From Struthio camelus (Eukaryota > Chordata > Aves > Struthioniformes > Struthionidae): DNA of 64,000 bases. Made by a program: the position numbers and the translations under genes. Where the stretch lies: contig NC_090952.1 in assembly GCF_040807025.1 (NCBI RefSeq), positions 3,922,001-3,986,000 on the forward strand, written 5' to 3'. Positions 12,479 to 24,200 of this stretch are shown here, in pieces; within the stretch, counting starts at the first letter, position 1; every line of letters begins with the position of its first letter. Under the pieces are notes generated by a model, which worked only from the letters and a program-made list of their open reading frames with translations, was not told the origin of the DNA and made no database searches.

Positions 12479-12829
12479 TAATGGGTTAAAACTGTTCTCA
12501 GGGGAAACGGCACCTCCCAGTGCTCCAGTGCCGCCATCCAGCCTTCGTCTGCCACAGGAGAAGATGAGCAGGGAGGGCAGCACGTCCCCCACCGCGTACT
12601 ACCAGCCTCTCGTGCCACCAGCGCTTCCCGTGCACTCCAGGTTGAGGTCCTGTGCATCAGAGCCATCGCAAGACCTTCCCAAAGGCCAGCGGGCACCTTC
12701 GCCCTGCCCTGCCCTGCCCTGCCTGGAAAAACACCAGGTACCGGAGACCAGAACTGCTGCCCACCAGGAGGCCCCCACCGCAGCCAGCACCGCTCATCAC
12801 CCCAAGCCCGAAAAGGCTGTGCGCGCCCG
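12479..12829. other. GC-rich spacer between CR1 and CpG island
   Basis: No gene is seen. A short CCCTG tandem run lies near 12,703-12,723. The sequence becomes progressively CpG-rich toward the island that follows. Confidence 0.4.
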
Positions 12830-13037
12830 CCGGCTCCCTACGCCGGACGCCGCCGCGGCAGGTACCGGCAGCGCTCGCAGGCCCGGCCCGGCCCGGCCCG
12901 GCCGCCGGCCCCGCTCAGGGAGCAGCCGGGCTGGAGGCCCACGGCGCCCCCCGCCGCCGCCGCGACACAGGGCCGCAGTGCGCAGGCGTCATCCCCCTCC
13001 CCCCCGCCCCGGAGACCTTCTGTGCTACAGCGCGTCT

Positions 13038-13481
13038 CTCTATGGTTAGGAGGCCGGCCGCTCGGTGCGCGCTCTCTATGGTGAAAACGAAACGGCCTCT
13101 TTCCGCTCCCATCCGCGGCACGCTGGGCGAGTTCCGCCTACTCTATGGTAGAAGCCTCTCTCTACAGTCCGTTATCTCCTCTCTATGGTCTGAGACTTTT
13201 CTTTTGGCCGCTCTTGCCCTCTCCGTGCGCTCAGGCGCCCAGCCTCAGCTCTATGGTGTGCGGCGCTCTATACGCCAGCCTCCCGGTTCTTTATGGCGGC
13301 CTGGGTTCGGCAGCGCCTTCTCCAGCCGCCTACAGTGGGGGGCGCTCTGCTCCTCCCCACCACGCTGCCTGCCGCGCGCGGCGCCCTGCCCCACCGCCTA
13401 GGTGCAACGGGCACAACTTCTCACATAGACCGCTCTCTATGGTGGGCGGCGCTCTGCCCGGCGTCGCCCTCTCTCTATGGT
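13038..13481 (+). promoter_or_regulatory. Array of CTCTATGGT motifs in doublets within the CpG island
   Basis: Seven exact copies of CTCTATGGT start at 13,038, 13,074, 13,141, 13,181, 13,249, 13,435 and 13,473. A variant, CTTTATGGC, at 13,289 runs into ATGGCGGC, which is the core of a YY1 site. Pairing them gives doublets with inner spacings of 36, 40, 40 and 38 bp. All copies are in the same orientation. The sequence between motifs is not conserved. Clustered YY1-like ATGG cores are known in some imprinted-gene promoters; a role as a clustered factor-binding platform is inferred. Confidence 0.6.
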
Positions 13482-13627
13482 CAGACCCCGCCTCGGGGCG
13501 GGCCGCCCCGGGCCGCCGTCGGGGGCGCGGAGCCCCTCGCCGCGGTGTCCCGGCGCCGGCGGCTGCCAGGTGGGTCCCTCCCTCCCCCTCCTCCGGTACC
13601 GACCCGCCGCAGCCCTCTCCCCGCCTC

Positions 13628-13642
13628 GGGGGGGGGGGGGGG
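13628..13642 (+). repeat. Poly-G run in CpG island
   Basis: An uninterrupted run of 15 G. It could form a quadruplex on the plus strand and is also a likely place for sequencing length error. Confidence 0.7.
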
Positions 13643-16529
13643 TCCGACGCGGCACAAGGGCCTGGGTCCGCGGCCGGAGCCAGCCCCGGCCCCGGGCGGG
13701 GCCTTCCTCGGCGGCGGGGCCGCGCCGGGAGCCGGCCCGCCCGCCCGCCGCAGCCAGCGGCGCCTGCCGGGGAGCCCCGGAGCCCGGCGGCCGCGCCGGG
13801 GCCGTTACGGGGCTCGGGGGGCGGGTGCGGGAGGGGGCACCGGCCCCACGGGGCTCGTCGCGTTTGTCGCTTGCGCGGCTGCCGAGGCCGCTCGCCCGGC
13901 GCCCCGGGTGGCTTTCAGGGCGGGCGGGCGCTCGGTGCGCAGCCCTTGCCTTCGAGCCCCTTGCACAGCCTCCTCTGAAAAAGCGCGTAGCCCCCAGTCC
14001 CCGTGGGTTTGGAGCACGGCCGAACTGCTCGCGGGGGAGCCGTGAACGTGGGCTGCGTCTCGGCTGTGCTGCCGACCTTCTGGAGCTGGACCTGGAGGAG
14101 CGCTGTGGTTAGCGTGTGGGGCGGAGACCCGCCGGAGCTGCTGGAGTTCCCGGCCGGCCTGTAGCAGAAGGAATGACCGAATGGGAGAGGTGGCTTCCTG
14201 GCTCCCTGAGGTGGTTTTAGTATGATGCTGGTGTCAAACTAGGTATGGCCGTGCTTGCCTGTTGGACCTTATTTGCCAGCCTTGGTTTTGGGGATGAACT
14301 TTGGACTTAAAACTTTCTGAACAGTTGGGTGAATACAGGCAAGGCTACTTTCTGAGCTAATAGATAACAGTTGGTATGTAAAATGGGTTGGCTGGACAAG
14401 CAGTTGTTGGTGCGTGTCTTATATGGCTTTTAATTCACTAGGCAGTTTTCTCCAGATAATTCGAGCCAAGCGATTGCTGTGGCAATGTAGTGAAGATCTA
14501 ACAAGACTTCTGTAGTCTGCTCCCACGCTGCTTCAATCAGAAATAATGTTATTTTGCAAGCACAGAGAACACCATTCCTGCAGGTGTGACCTGGACTTGT
14601 AGACAGTCTTCTGTGTAGGACAGGTGTGGTGGAGAGAAACGTGGGAAATGGATAACTGAACCGTTTCTTCCTCCCCTCTCCAGAGCAAGTTGTGCCATTG
14701 CCAAGAGGGGTGGTGGGGTGGGTGCGTCATGGGTGAGCAGTGACTGCTGCGGGTGGAGGTGAAGAGCTGCCAGCACCTCGGAGGACTTCAGCACCTCGGG
14801 GAAATGCTCTCTCTGATGGTGCTCTCCTTGACATGACTAACTCAAGGGATTGCGCTTCTTGTTACAAAGCTGTAGTGGAAGTAGTCTCCGCTGGCACAGC
14901 GGGAAGGGAGTTGTTCCTCCTTGTTTGTGCTGTCTTTGAGCTATGCAGGGCAGTGTTAAGTAGTGCTGAGATTGCCCTGAGATTGAACGTGGCTTGCATC
15001 TGAGAGAAGCAACCTTGTGTAGGGGAAGGGAGCTAATAATCTCAAACAAGCCATGAATGTATCTTACCCGCGTGCATGCCAGGGCTGCTGGAGTGCGGTG
15101 CCCTGACTGAACTTTGTTTGCGTCCCTTCTGATAAGGGAAGTGAACCAGAAACCGAGGAGTGCAAGATGTAAACAAACTTTTTTTTATTTAAAAGATCCT
15201 CAAGACCCTGATTTAAGAAGGAATTTCAGTTCCTTGGGAAGCATCAACTTCATGAAGTATGTGCACCAGTAAAGCTGTAAAAGCTTGCAAGCAATGTTTT
15301 TGGTCTTGTAGATGCAGGTGATGGGGAAAACGAACAAAACAAGAACTATGAACTCCAGCTTGGTTCATAATTCTGGAGCGCCCTGGACGCGTTTGAAGTT
15401 TAGTTCTGTTTTTCCCTCACCTTAGACCTATGCTAGCACGTTCTCAGGTAACATTAGTTGACCTAGAGTTCACACAGGGATTAAGATGTCAGATGCCTTT
15501 AATCTGTGAATCAAAGTTTGCAGCTGTGTATGTCTTAAGGGTAGCTCGTGGGTAGACTTGTCCTCTCTCCCTCCCTGGAAGATGGCCTTCCCGGGACAGC
15601 GGGCTGGCCCTCAGCCCTGGCTCCTCAGCCTGGGCAGGCCTGAGAGCAAAGCGAATGAAGTGAAAAGTAGGCCAGTACAGTAAGAGGCGTTTACTACAGT
15701 AAGTATCCATGCAGAGGGCATGCAAAGGGAGTCAGCGTCTTTGCTGGAAAAGGGAATTAGAGGATGGACTGTGCCCACTTCTAGCCAGCTGTGCATCCTA
15801 TAAAGAGGAGGCTTGAGAAAAATGTGAGTAAGGTTATGGGAAGGGACTCTGGAGTCAGGTGGTTGGTGTTAAACATTGGGTGAGCAGATAATTACCTTCA
15901 TTTCTAGGAAAATGAAATAGCTGTGAAGCAGGCAGTGTCTGTGAAGTCTTTATTATCTACTTAAATTAACTGAAATCTCTGTTACTGGGAAGGGCTGGAA
16001 GGGAAATCTGATATCCTATAGCTGAGATCTAACATAGCTGTCTGCTGCAGCAGTGCAGTCTGGTGGGGGCAGGAGCCTTTCTCAGCAGGGGATAGCCACT
16101 CTGCTTCTTGTCTCTTTTGTAATTAATAGGTAAGCCATGTGAACTTGGGTCTTTAAACCCTTAGCTCCACGGACAAACAAGCATTCATGTATTCAAGATG
16201 CCTGTCATCCCAGGGGACTGAGGCGCTCTTGGCCTGCCACTGGGGTTTTGTCACCTGGGTTACTTTAGTTCTCTCATCTAACACTGGTGCAGCCCTCAAG
16301 GCAGCAGCTCCTTCTGAGCCTTTGCAGCAGGCCTCTTTTTATCGGTGTTCCCTTCGTAAAGGTTATCTTCACTCAAACAGCGGCGCTGCTTGATATTTGG
16401 GTACGTCTTCTAAAGCTGATGGCAGTGTCAGATTAATAATAAGCTGTAGTCAGAAGACTGGTAGTAAGCGTGTCCCCTGTCTGAGATTTGCAGACAGAGT
16501 AGTTCTCAAGCTGCCTTGAAGAATAGTTC

Positions 16530-16582
16530 ATTTTCTCTTTCTCTCTTTCTTTTTCTTTTTTTTTTTTTTTTTGGGGGGGGGG
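16530..16582 (+). repeat. Pyrimidine (CTTT/T) tract followed by G run
   Basis: A TTTTCTCTTTC-type tract runs into about 17 T and then 10 G. It is a simple low-complexity repeat in the presumed first intron. Confidence 0.85.
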
Positions 16583-18680
16583 TAAGAGACATGAAGATTT
16601 CAGTAGCACAGTAAGCCTTATCTTTATAGGTCATGGATCAGAAACCTTTGTGTAAGCTGGATGCTTATAGCAAAGGAAAAGGATGACTGTAAGCAAGTTG
16701 ATGTTTTGAAATACTTAATGGAAAATAGTTGTATTTTTCAATTGGTAAATAATAGGAAAGCCTGAAAAACAGGCTGGATGTGCTCTCACAGAGTGGTGAA
16801 GACATGTCTGTCCACAGCACTGGCAGACCAGTATCTCCGTGTTCTTGGAAGGTCTTTATTAGGAGCTGGATTAAAGACCACAGATTTTTGCAGTTTCTCT
16901 TTCCATATATACTTTTACTGATGAAAATGTTTGGATGCTGATTTTTTTCAGCTCAGTATTTTTCTTTGCTCGGAGTGGGAATTGTGGCTATTTATCAAAG
17001 AGCCTAAATAGTGTTGTTTACTGCGAATGCATCTTGTATCATCAGAGAGACAAGCTGGGGAAGGGGGAAGTCTTTTGGACAGACAAGCCCTTCAGGAGGC
17101 CCACTCTTCCTTCCTCTTCCTTTCACAGCATGTTGCTTTTCTTTATTCTCTCATGATATACTTAAAAACACAATATATTTGAATTTTCTGCATTTTCCTC
17201 CTGCACCTGCTCCTCTGTTTATCCTGTTCACCCTGTCACCTCTATCAGGGGCTCTGTAGATGCTCCTGTTTTTCGCTCATGATGTTGTGGACTACTGGAC
17301 AAGATGAGCCATGCATAAGATATGTTCTTGTGTTGTATCTTCAAGCAATTTTGTCTTGCCTCAACAGAGAGGCAGGATTGATGATTGAAGCTCTCTCCTA
17401 TCTCAAAGTCCACCTGAGTTTACATGAGGGGTAGTTTAATGTCGTCGTCGTCTTGCTTGCTTTTTTTGAATTTCAAGGGAAACTTTGTCTTGGAACCTCG
17501 CAGCTGCTGCATTTCGTTGCTGTTTGGATAAGCTGTGTGAAAGTGTAAAGGTAAGGCAAATATGAGGACGAGGGTGAATACGTAACTGTTCAACTCACTC
17601 ATTCCAGCCAGGGGAGAGCTGTTGGCTTTGATGATTCAAGAACAGAGGTGAAATGTAAATCCTCTCTAAGTATATAGATTTTTGTTTTCACCTCCTTCTA
17701 GTTTTAGTATCTCTTGGAAAGTTACAGTTTAAGGGTTCACTGTGAACTGTTTATTGTGGTGCCTGTCTCCATCAAGAACAGCAGAAAAGCAAGAGTTCTC
17801 ATTGATTAGATTAAATATCCAGGTCACTTGCATTACCTGTGTTTATTCTCTGGCAAATTTTGATGTTGGAAGAGGAGGGAGATAAAAGGAACATGTGCAG
17901 AAAGAGATAACTTCTGCTAGAGCTGCCCAAGGCAGTGGCCACTCTAAGTGGGTTTGTAGATGAGCATTTCCTATCAGTTTAGTGTCACGTACAGTCGTGT
18001 GTGTGTAGATATCAGACATGTACGCAAACAAGCTTGCTTCACTCCCCCCTACTCCCGCCCGCCCCAGTCTCTTTTTGTTGAGTTGGTGGTATCCTTAAAC
18101 GGTCCAGAAGCCCAAATGGACTGACTCTTCATTCATCCATCTTGCATTTCACAAATCAAATATTGTTCTTATGAACAAAAGGGTTTGCATGAATATGCAA
18201 AAGACCTAGTGATAGACCAGACCCATATGTGGGTTTTTCTGGCCATCTGTGGCTTGACTTCAGGGAAGACATTAACCAGAGCCCGGCCTTTTGCCAGGCC
18301 ATGTGCATTTAACAGCAAAATAAAATGAAGCCATCTTTCTTCTCTAAAAAGCATGTCAGGTAGAACAGAGATGTGTGTATATGTATACATACCTATCTAT
18401 ATCTCTGTATTTACTGAGCACATCTGTAGGTGTTGTAGCTGTTTCTCTTAGAGTGATGGTCTTACTCTTGTGTAATACATAATAACTGACACGAAATATG
18501 GAAGTACATCTTGTTGACAGAATCACCTTATCCAAAATGAGTGAATTCTGCGTCTGTCTGGCAATCCAGTCTTGTACAAAAACAGACCTAAGGAGCAGGT
18601 TTCTACATGATTCCAGACAATCTTAAGCTTTATGAGAGGCAACACTCATTCAGTGAGTTAAATCATTTTTATACATATAA

Positions 18681-18707
18681 GTGTGTGTGTGTGTATATAT
18701 ATATATG
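18681..18707 (+). repeat. (GT)n(AT)n microsatellite
   Basis: Seven GT units pass directly into about six AT units. It is a typical compound dinucleotide microsatellite. Confidence 0.85.
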
Positions 18708-21073
18708 TTTTAACTATGTTACTAATATAACTATCTAAATAATAATTACTAATGTAACCGTATTTAACAGGCTGGCATTGTAAGCCTGTAATAGTCAACT
18801 CCTGTTTTTCTGCAGGTGCTCTTGCAGATTTGCTTTGCCTAGTTTTTATTAAGTTGCCATATGAAATTTGGCTAATTCTTCTTTTTTCCCCTATACTGTA
18901 CCTGTAAGTTTTCAATGCTCTGGGAGTTTGGAAAGCACTCTCCCAGAACTTAGCATTGGCATAACTACTTCCTAAATTGTTTCCGCAAAAAATGATGTTC
19001 CTGCTGGCTGGTGACCACCAAAGAGAAAAGCAGATATTTTTTGTCCGTCTCCAGATACGCTGTAATTCTGGCTAAAGCTCCGTAAGTTCTTCAGTGACCC
19101 AGTTTCTCTGCCTGTAGTGAGAATGCTGTAGTCTTTCAGGGTGTCAGCAGCTCAGTCAGCATCTATAAAGATTTTTACAGGCTTCATTGCAGTATTTGAA
19201 GTGTGAAGTCAGTCATGTTAGTAGAGATCTCAGTTACTGCAGGTGCTAGGCTGTGAGCAAGGAGCTCCCCGTGCCCCCGCTCCTGGTATGAGGAGTTAAG
19301 CATCAGCTTCTGATCTGAAACCAGCACGTTTGCAGAACAGCCTGATGCCCTGCAGCCTGCTGCGGAGGAATTGCTGCGTTTTTAGCAACCACAGAAACTG
19401 GAACCTTCTGACCTGAGATTCTTCTGTGGCCCTAAAACTATAAAGGGCTTGTAGGCAGCGTGTGGCCTAGCACCTTGCAGCTCTCTATACTGCTGATACA
19501 CCTGCATCTTCATCTGGAGCCATGTTCTCTTTATAAAAGTTTTCCCATTTTTTTTCTTAGGGCTGGCAGCCGTCAGTCTGTATTTTTCTTTCTACTTGGC
19601 AGACTGTTCTGCAACCTGCCACCTCTGTGCTGATTTTATTGTTCTTACCAGCATTTGGGGTCTCTGCGCTAAGTAGACTATGAAGTAGAGAGGCAGGTGG
19701 GACAGACGAGACACCGGTGTCCGTAACCTTCAGATAAGAAAATGAAGTTCACAAAACTAGAGTAACAAATTATAGATATATCTGTGTCTCATTCAGTGAT
19801 ACTGGCTTTCTGTGTATGTCAGAACAAAGCGCTGCTAAAATCCTGCTGGTTTTAGACCTGACCTGCAGAACGTAATAAACAAGTGATAGGGCGTTTAAAG
19901 TGTGGCTTCATATGTTAAGACTTGTAAGGTTTTTGCCTTTGCTCTTTGTGCTGAAGAATCATTACAAATTTCACTCTGAGAAATCACTTTCTAAACTCTA
20001 ACCTAAAATGAGCTGTGGTTCATTTCTCTTCCATGCCTGCCATGTCCTTCAGTATAAGAAGAGATCTTCCTCCTCCTTGTTGTTTTGCATCCTTTTCCTA
20101 GGCCTGACCTAATTACTGGGTTCCTTGAGTTTGTATTTCTCTAACCAAGGTCACTCTTCTCTGCTTTCCCTGATCACTTTAGCACTGTCCAGGAGTGGTG
20201 AATTCAGATTGGGGTGGGCAGAGAAGGGGACAAGGCTTGCAGCCAGATAAGGTCTTGTCAGCATTTTGCGCGATAGCACTGAATACACAGCTGTCTGTTC
20301 TGGAAATGCTTTGCCTGATAAATCCTAGGATCTCATTTGTTTCTTCGCAGGACCATTTTCTGACTGTAGTTTGTATTAGTCACAAAATAAGCAACACACC
20401 CATGTCTCTCTTCTCCTCCTTTCTTCAGCTAATATGCTTGGATTGGATTAGCTTGTTTAAAAAAATTCATTGACCCTCTGGTTAATTCCCTGCTACTTCT
20501 ATTACATGCAGTTCTTCAGGGCAGCCAATTTTCACTTGCAGCTTTGTGGTCTTCCTGGTTTTTGATGTTGTCTGCAAAAGTGTTTACTGCAGCTGATCTA
20601 ACTGAGAGTAAAGCACCCAGTTTTGTGGCTATGGCTGCATAGTCAGTGTGGTGTTAACGATAAATGTGGGTTCCAGGCACTGGAAAAAGCTTGGCAGCGT
20701 GCCTGATTGCGTTCACACTGAGAGGAAGTCAAAGCAGTTCTGTTGCTCAGACGTGGCATTAAAGATGTCTAATATGAGATTCTGCCAAGCTGCGTTGTGT
20801 TTAGTAATTTTCATGACCAAATGGTGCTTGGAAGAGAGGTGACTTGCTACTCTGGCCGGACTGCCAGTCAGCGTGCTCATTTCTCTTCTTTCTCTTCGAT
20901 GGACTTGTTCTCGCTTGCCTCTTTTGTCAGTAAATTATGAATTGTGCAGGACAATACCAGCTTTGCCATACATATTTTCAGTGTCTCATGTAAGAGAGTG
21001 CGGCGATCAAGACCTGGATATGATGCAGTAATACAACTGAGTCACCTTGTTCTTTCTCCTCTCTCTTGGACAG

Positions 21074-21259
21074 TCAGGATGTGGTGCTGGCGGCTGACGG
21101 GTCTGTTCAATGTGCCGTGCCGGCTGAGTAGAAGCACTAGCCATCGCTCTGCATGGCTGCCTGGTTGCGGAAAGATCTTCTCTGCTGCTGCAGCTCGCTG
21201 GCATCACACAGCCCCAGAGTCTCTGAAGTGTGCCTGGCAGTTACATGGTGATCACCTAG
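21074..21259 (+). CDS. TMLHE: TMLHE exon 2, first coding exon
   Basis: Acceptor CTTGGACAG, then TCAGG and the start codon at 21,079. It encodes 60 residues beginning MWCWRL, plus the first base of the GAG codon completed in the next exon. The presequence-like stretch is followed by a conserved WHHTAPESLKCAWQ segment. Donor G/GTAAGT at 21,260. Confidence 0.93.
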
Positions 21260-24200
21260 GTAAGTGTGTATGTGTATGTCTGCTTTTGAGTCGGGGAAGA
21301 GGAGAAAGGTGTGTATGTGTGTCTGTGCACGCATGTGTATTCTCCACACACACACCCTGACCTTGTTTCCCAGTAGTGATTCTCTTGTGAAATGACCTGT
21401 ATTGGCCACCAGTGCAAAAGAGGAATGCATGTTAGAGTCTGTGTTTTATGTTTGCTTTGGGAATTCCCAAAGACAGGACAGAGCAGGTTTGTTCTCCAGC
21501 AGTAAATGTTTCATGACAAATGAGGCAATGCTAAATCAGAATCAAACCCAAGGATTCCTGAACTCTAATTGGGTCTGTACCTTGCCCTGTTGGTCAGTGG
21601 TTTCTCAGGCCATGACTCGCCGGTGGGACGGCTAATTTGATGTGTCCCCAGCTCTCTGCCTTTCCCCACTTGTGAAGTGGCTTCAGAAATACCCAAGTGT
21701 CCCAGGCAAACCACAGTTAGTGCAGGCTTTCCTTAAAACACTGATCTGTGAAATGCAGAGCGGGTTTGCAAGCAGCCCAGCTGGTTGGCATGAGCAGTGG
21801 GAGGTTAGAGGGCATGGAAGCCTTTTCAGTGCAAATTATACCCCTCTGAGAGATTGCTTAAGGAATAAGCAAGGAGGTTAAGTGTTTTAGTGTGAAGCAA
21901 CCCAGCAAGTCAGCTGTAAGTGCTGTCTAATGATAACTTCAGTCCTTTCTCTTTTGGAGAAAAGTTAGCAACTGAGGCAAATGTTTTACCGTGGCCTGTA
22001 TGGTACATGCACCACATCCAGTATCTGCCTGAGTAATATCTACTGAGGATACTTAGGAGATATTGGTTGCCTAGGGAAGTGCCTTATAAGCATATATCTA
22101 AAGGGAATTGCTCAGTATTGTACCCAACACAGGGGCCCCAACAAAGGATATTGTTATTTTCCCACTGCAAACTGACCTCAGGTACTGGGATTTCAACACT
22201 GAGCAGGACTAGAGCAGGAAGGGCTCTCCTATTACCTGTGCTGGCTCTGATGTGCTTCTGAAGGGCTTGGATATTCCTAAGTTGTCCCAGGATGGAAGAA
22301 AGAGGAGAGACTTTGCTGTACTACAGGTCCAACTGAATAGATGTCAGAGCTTGGTGTCCAGGTCTTGAAGTTGTCTGTAATGTTCGTGTAGCTTGAATGT
22401 TGCTATCGTTGTGTGGTTGATTCTTATCTATGTTCCTGTGCTGGGGTCTAAAACTACATGGAGCAGGGGGGACCTTGTCATGCAGAGCAGTTGCTAGACA
22501 GCTGTGGATTTACTGCTTGCTAAAGAGAGAAGATAGACATAGGTATGTGACCAGCATGTTTTCAGCTGCCCTCCTTCCTGTTGCGGGATGAGATTGCTTG
22601 TAAGCTGGTAGCATGGGAAACCACAGTGAGAGCACTGACAGCCAAGCGTTCTATGAAATCCCTGGCACTTCTTCAGATATTTGACCTGGTCTTCGTAACA
22701 GGACAAACTAGCTTAATTTGTGCAAAGAGGGGTTAAGTCTAACGGACCCCACATCTCTTGTAAGTGGGATCATAGCTTGTGGGCTCTCAACTTCGGTTCT
22801 TTGCCTTGCTATTTCTCACTGTTGGGACCCATGAGTCTTTTGAATCTGTCATTCTTTGCCAGAGCTCAGGTATGCGAACACACTGATGCGCTTTGATTTT
22901 GTTTGGCTGCGGGACCACTGCCGTTCAGCTTCCTGCTACAATACTAAGACTAACCAGCGCAGCTTGGATACAGCTAGTGTGGACCTGGGCATCAAACCCA
23001 AGGCTGTCCGAGTGGATGAGACCACACTCTTCCTCACATGTAAGTAGCAAAATGCCTCTACCCTGGGAGTTTTGTGGAGCATCAGCCCTTGCTGGAGGGA
23101 GTCGTCTTGATGGATCTCACCCTTAAGGCTGTCCTCTCCCAGCAAGCTTATCTCTAGATCAGTAGCTGTTTTGGGAAGAGACCTAGCTGTAAGCAAATCC
23201 TAAACAGTGCTGTTCTGAGCAGTGCTGTTACTGTAAACATGCCTCAGTCTTGTATTTGTCTGTTTCCTTCCCCCTGCCCCTCCTTTTGGGTAGAGATATG
23301 TGCATCTTCAATGTCTGGGTAGTTTATTGGTTTGTTTGAAAAAGGCAGCAATGCAGATAGTAAATAGGTCAGTCAAGAAATAGTTGGTTTTCTTAACCCT
23401 GTCCTTGAACTGGTGTCTCTGATCAGAATTCACATAATCTGTCCTTTCTCCTTTATTTCCAGCTGCTTTCTTCCTTCTGCTGTGAGGAATGATTGTATGC
23501 TTCCTTCTTTTGAAGCTCAGTAGTTTATTTATAATTTACCTTTATTTATGGGCTTATCTTTGAGTGCTTTACCTCTCCATGGAGTCCTCTCGCTAGAAAA
23601 CAAAACCGCTACCACTGAAGCTGAAACACTTAGTTATAGATTTGGAATTGCAGCAATGACAGTATTTTAGGGCGTATAGCCTTAACCAGATAGTATCAAT
23701 ACCTTGTATGACTGGGTGCAAGAAGACAGTCACTAGGCAAAATTAAAAAGATGAGGACTTTCCTAGGTTGATGGTAGTAATGGAACATCAAGCTGTTCAT
23801 TGTGACTCCAGTGACTGAAACTCTTCCCCCTTTGTCATAGGGCCAGATGGGCATGTGACACGGTATGGGCTGGAGTGGCTGGTGAAGAACAGCTACGAGG
23901 GGCAGAAGCAGCAGGTCATGCACCCACGGATTCTCTGGAATGCAGAAATCTACCGCCAAGCCCAGATCCCATCTGTCGACTGTCGGAGTTTCCTGGAGAC
24001 AGACGAGGGGCTGAAGGAGTTTCTGCAAAACTTCCTGTTATATGGGATTGCTTTTGTGGAAAATGTCCCTCCTACCAAAGAGGACACAGAAATCTTAGCA
24101 GAGAGGATCAGCTTGATCAGGTAAACAGAACTGCCCCAAGAAGGCCACTGGCAGCTCTCTAAGAGAGCCATCAAGAGTGGACTTTCATTTCCCTCTTGTC

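Larger units (their letters stand above)
12830..14115 (+). promoter_or_regulatory. TMLHE: CpG island, presumed TMLHE promoter and untranslated exon 1
   Basis: This is the only block in the window with very dense CpG dinucleotides, including CCCGG repeats at about 12,881-12,905 and extreme GC from 13,480 to 13,920. It lies upstream of the first TMLHE coding exon with no other gene between. In mammals TMLHE begins with an untranslated exon in a CpG island followed by a long first intron, so the same arrangement is inferred. The start site is not resolved. Possible exon-1 donors include CAG/GTGGGT near 13,567 and TAG/GTATGG near 14,242. The long open frames through the island are stop-poor GC sequence, not genes. 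A divergent minus-strand transcript cannot be excluded. Confidence 0.75.
14116..21073 (+). other. TMLHE: Presumed intron 1 of TMLHE
   Basis: No coding exon is seen between the CpG island and the acceptor CTCTTGGACAG at 21,063-21,073. Base composition falls from GC-rich to AT-rich across the first kilobase. The stretch contains simple repeats (listed separately) and short chance frames. Assignment as an intron depends on exon 1 lying in the CpG island, which is inferred. Confidence 0.6.

Noticed and set aside
11812-12592. Minus-strand frames of 208 and 129 codons
   Set aside because: They are antisense shadows of CR1 ORF2.
12528-14112. Several long overlapping open frames (up to 277 codons) across the CpG island
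   Set aside because: All three plus frames are open because GC-rich sequence is poor in stop codons. The products are Pro/Arg/Gly/Ala-rich and share no domain; this is promoter sequence.
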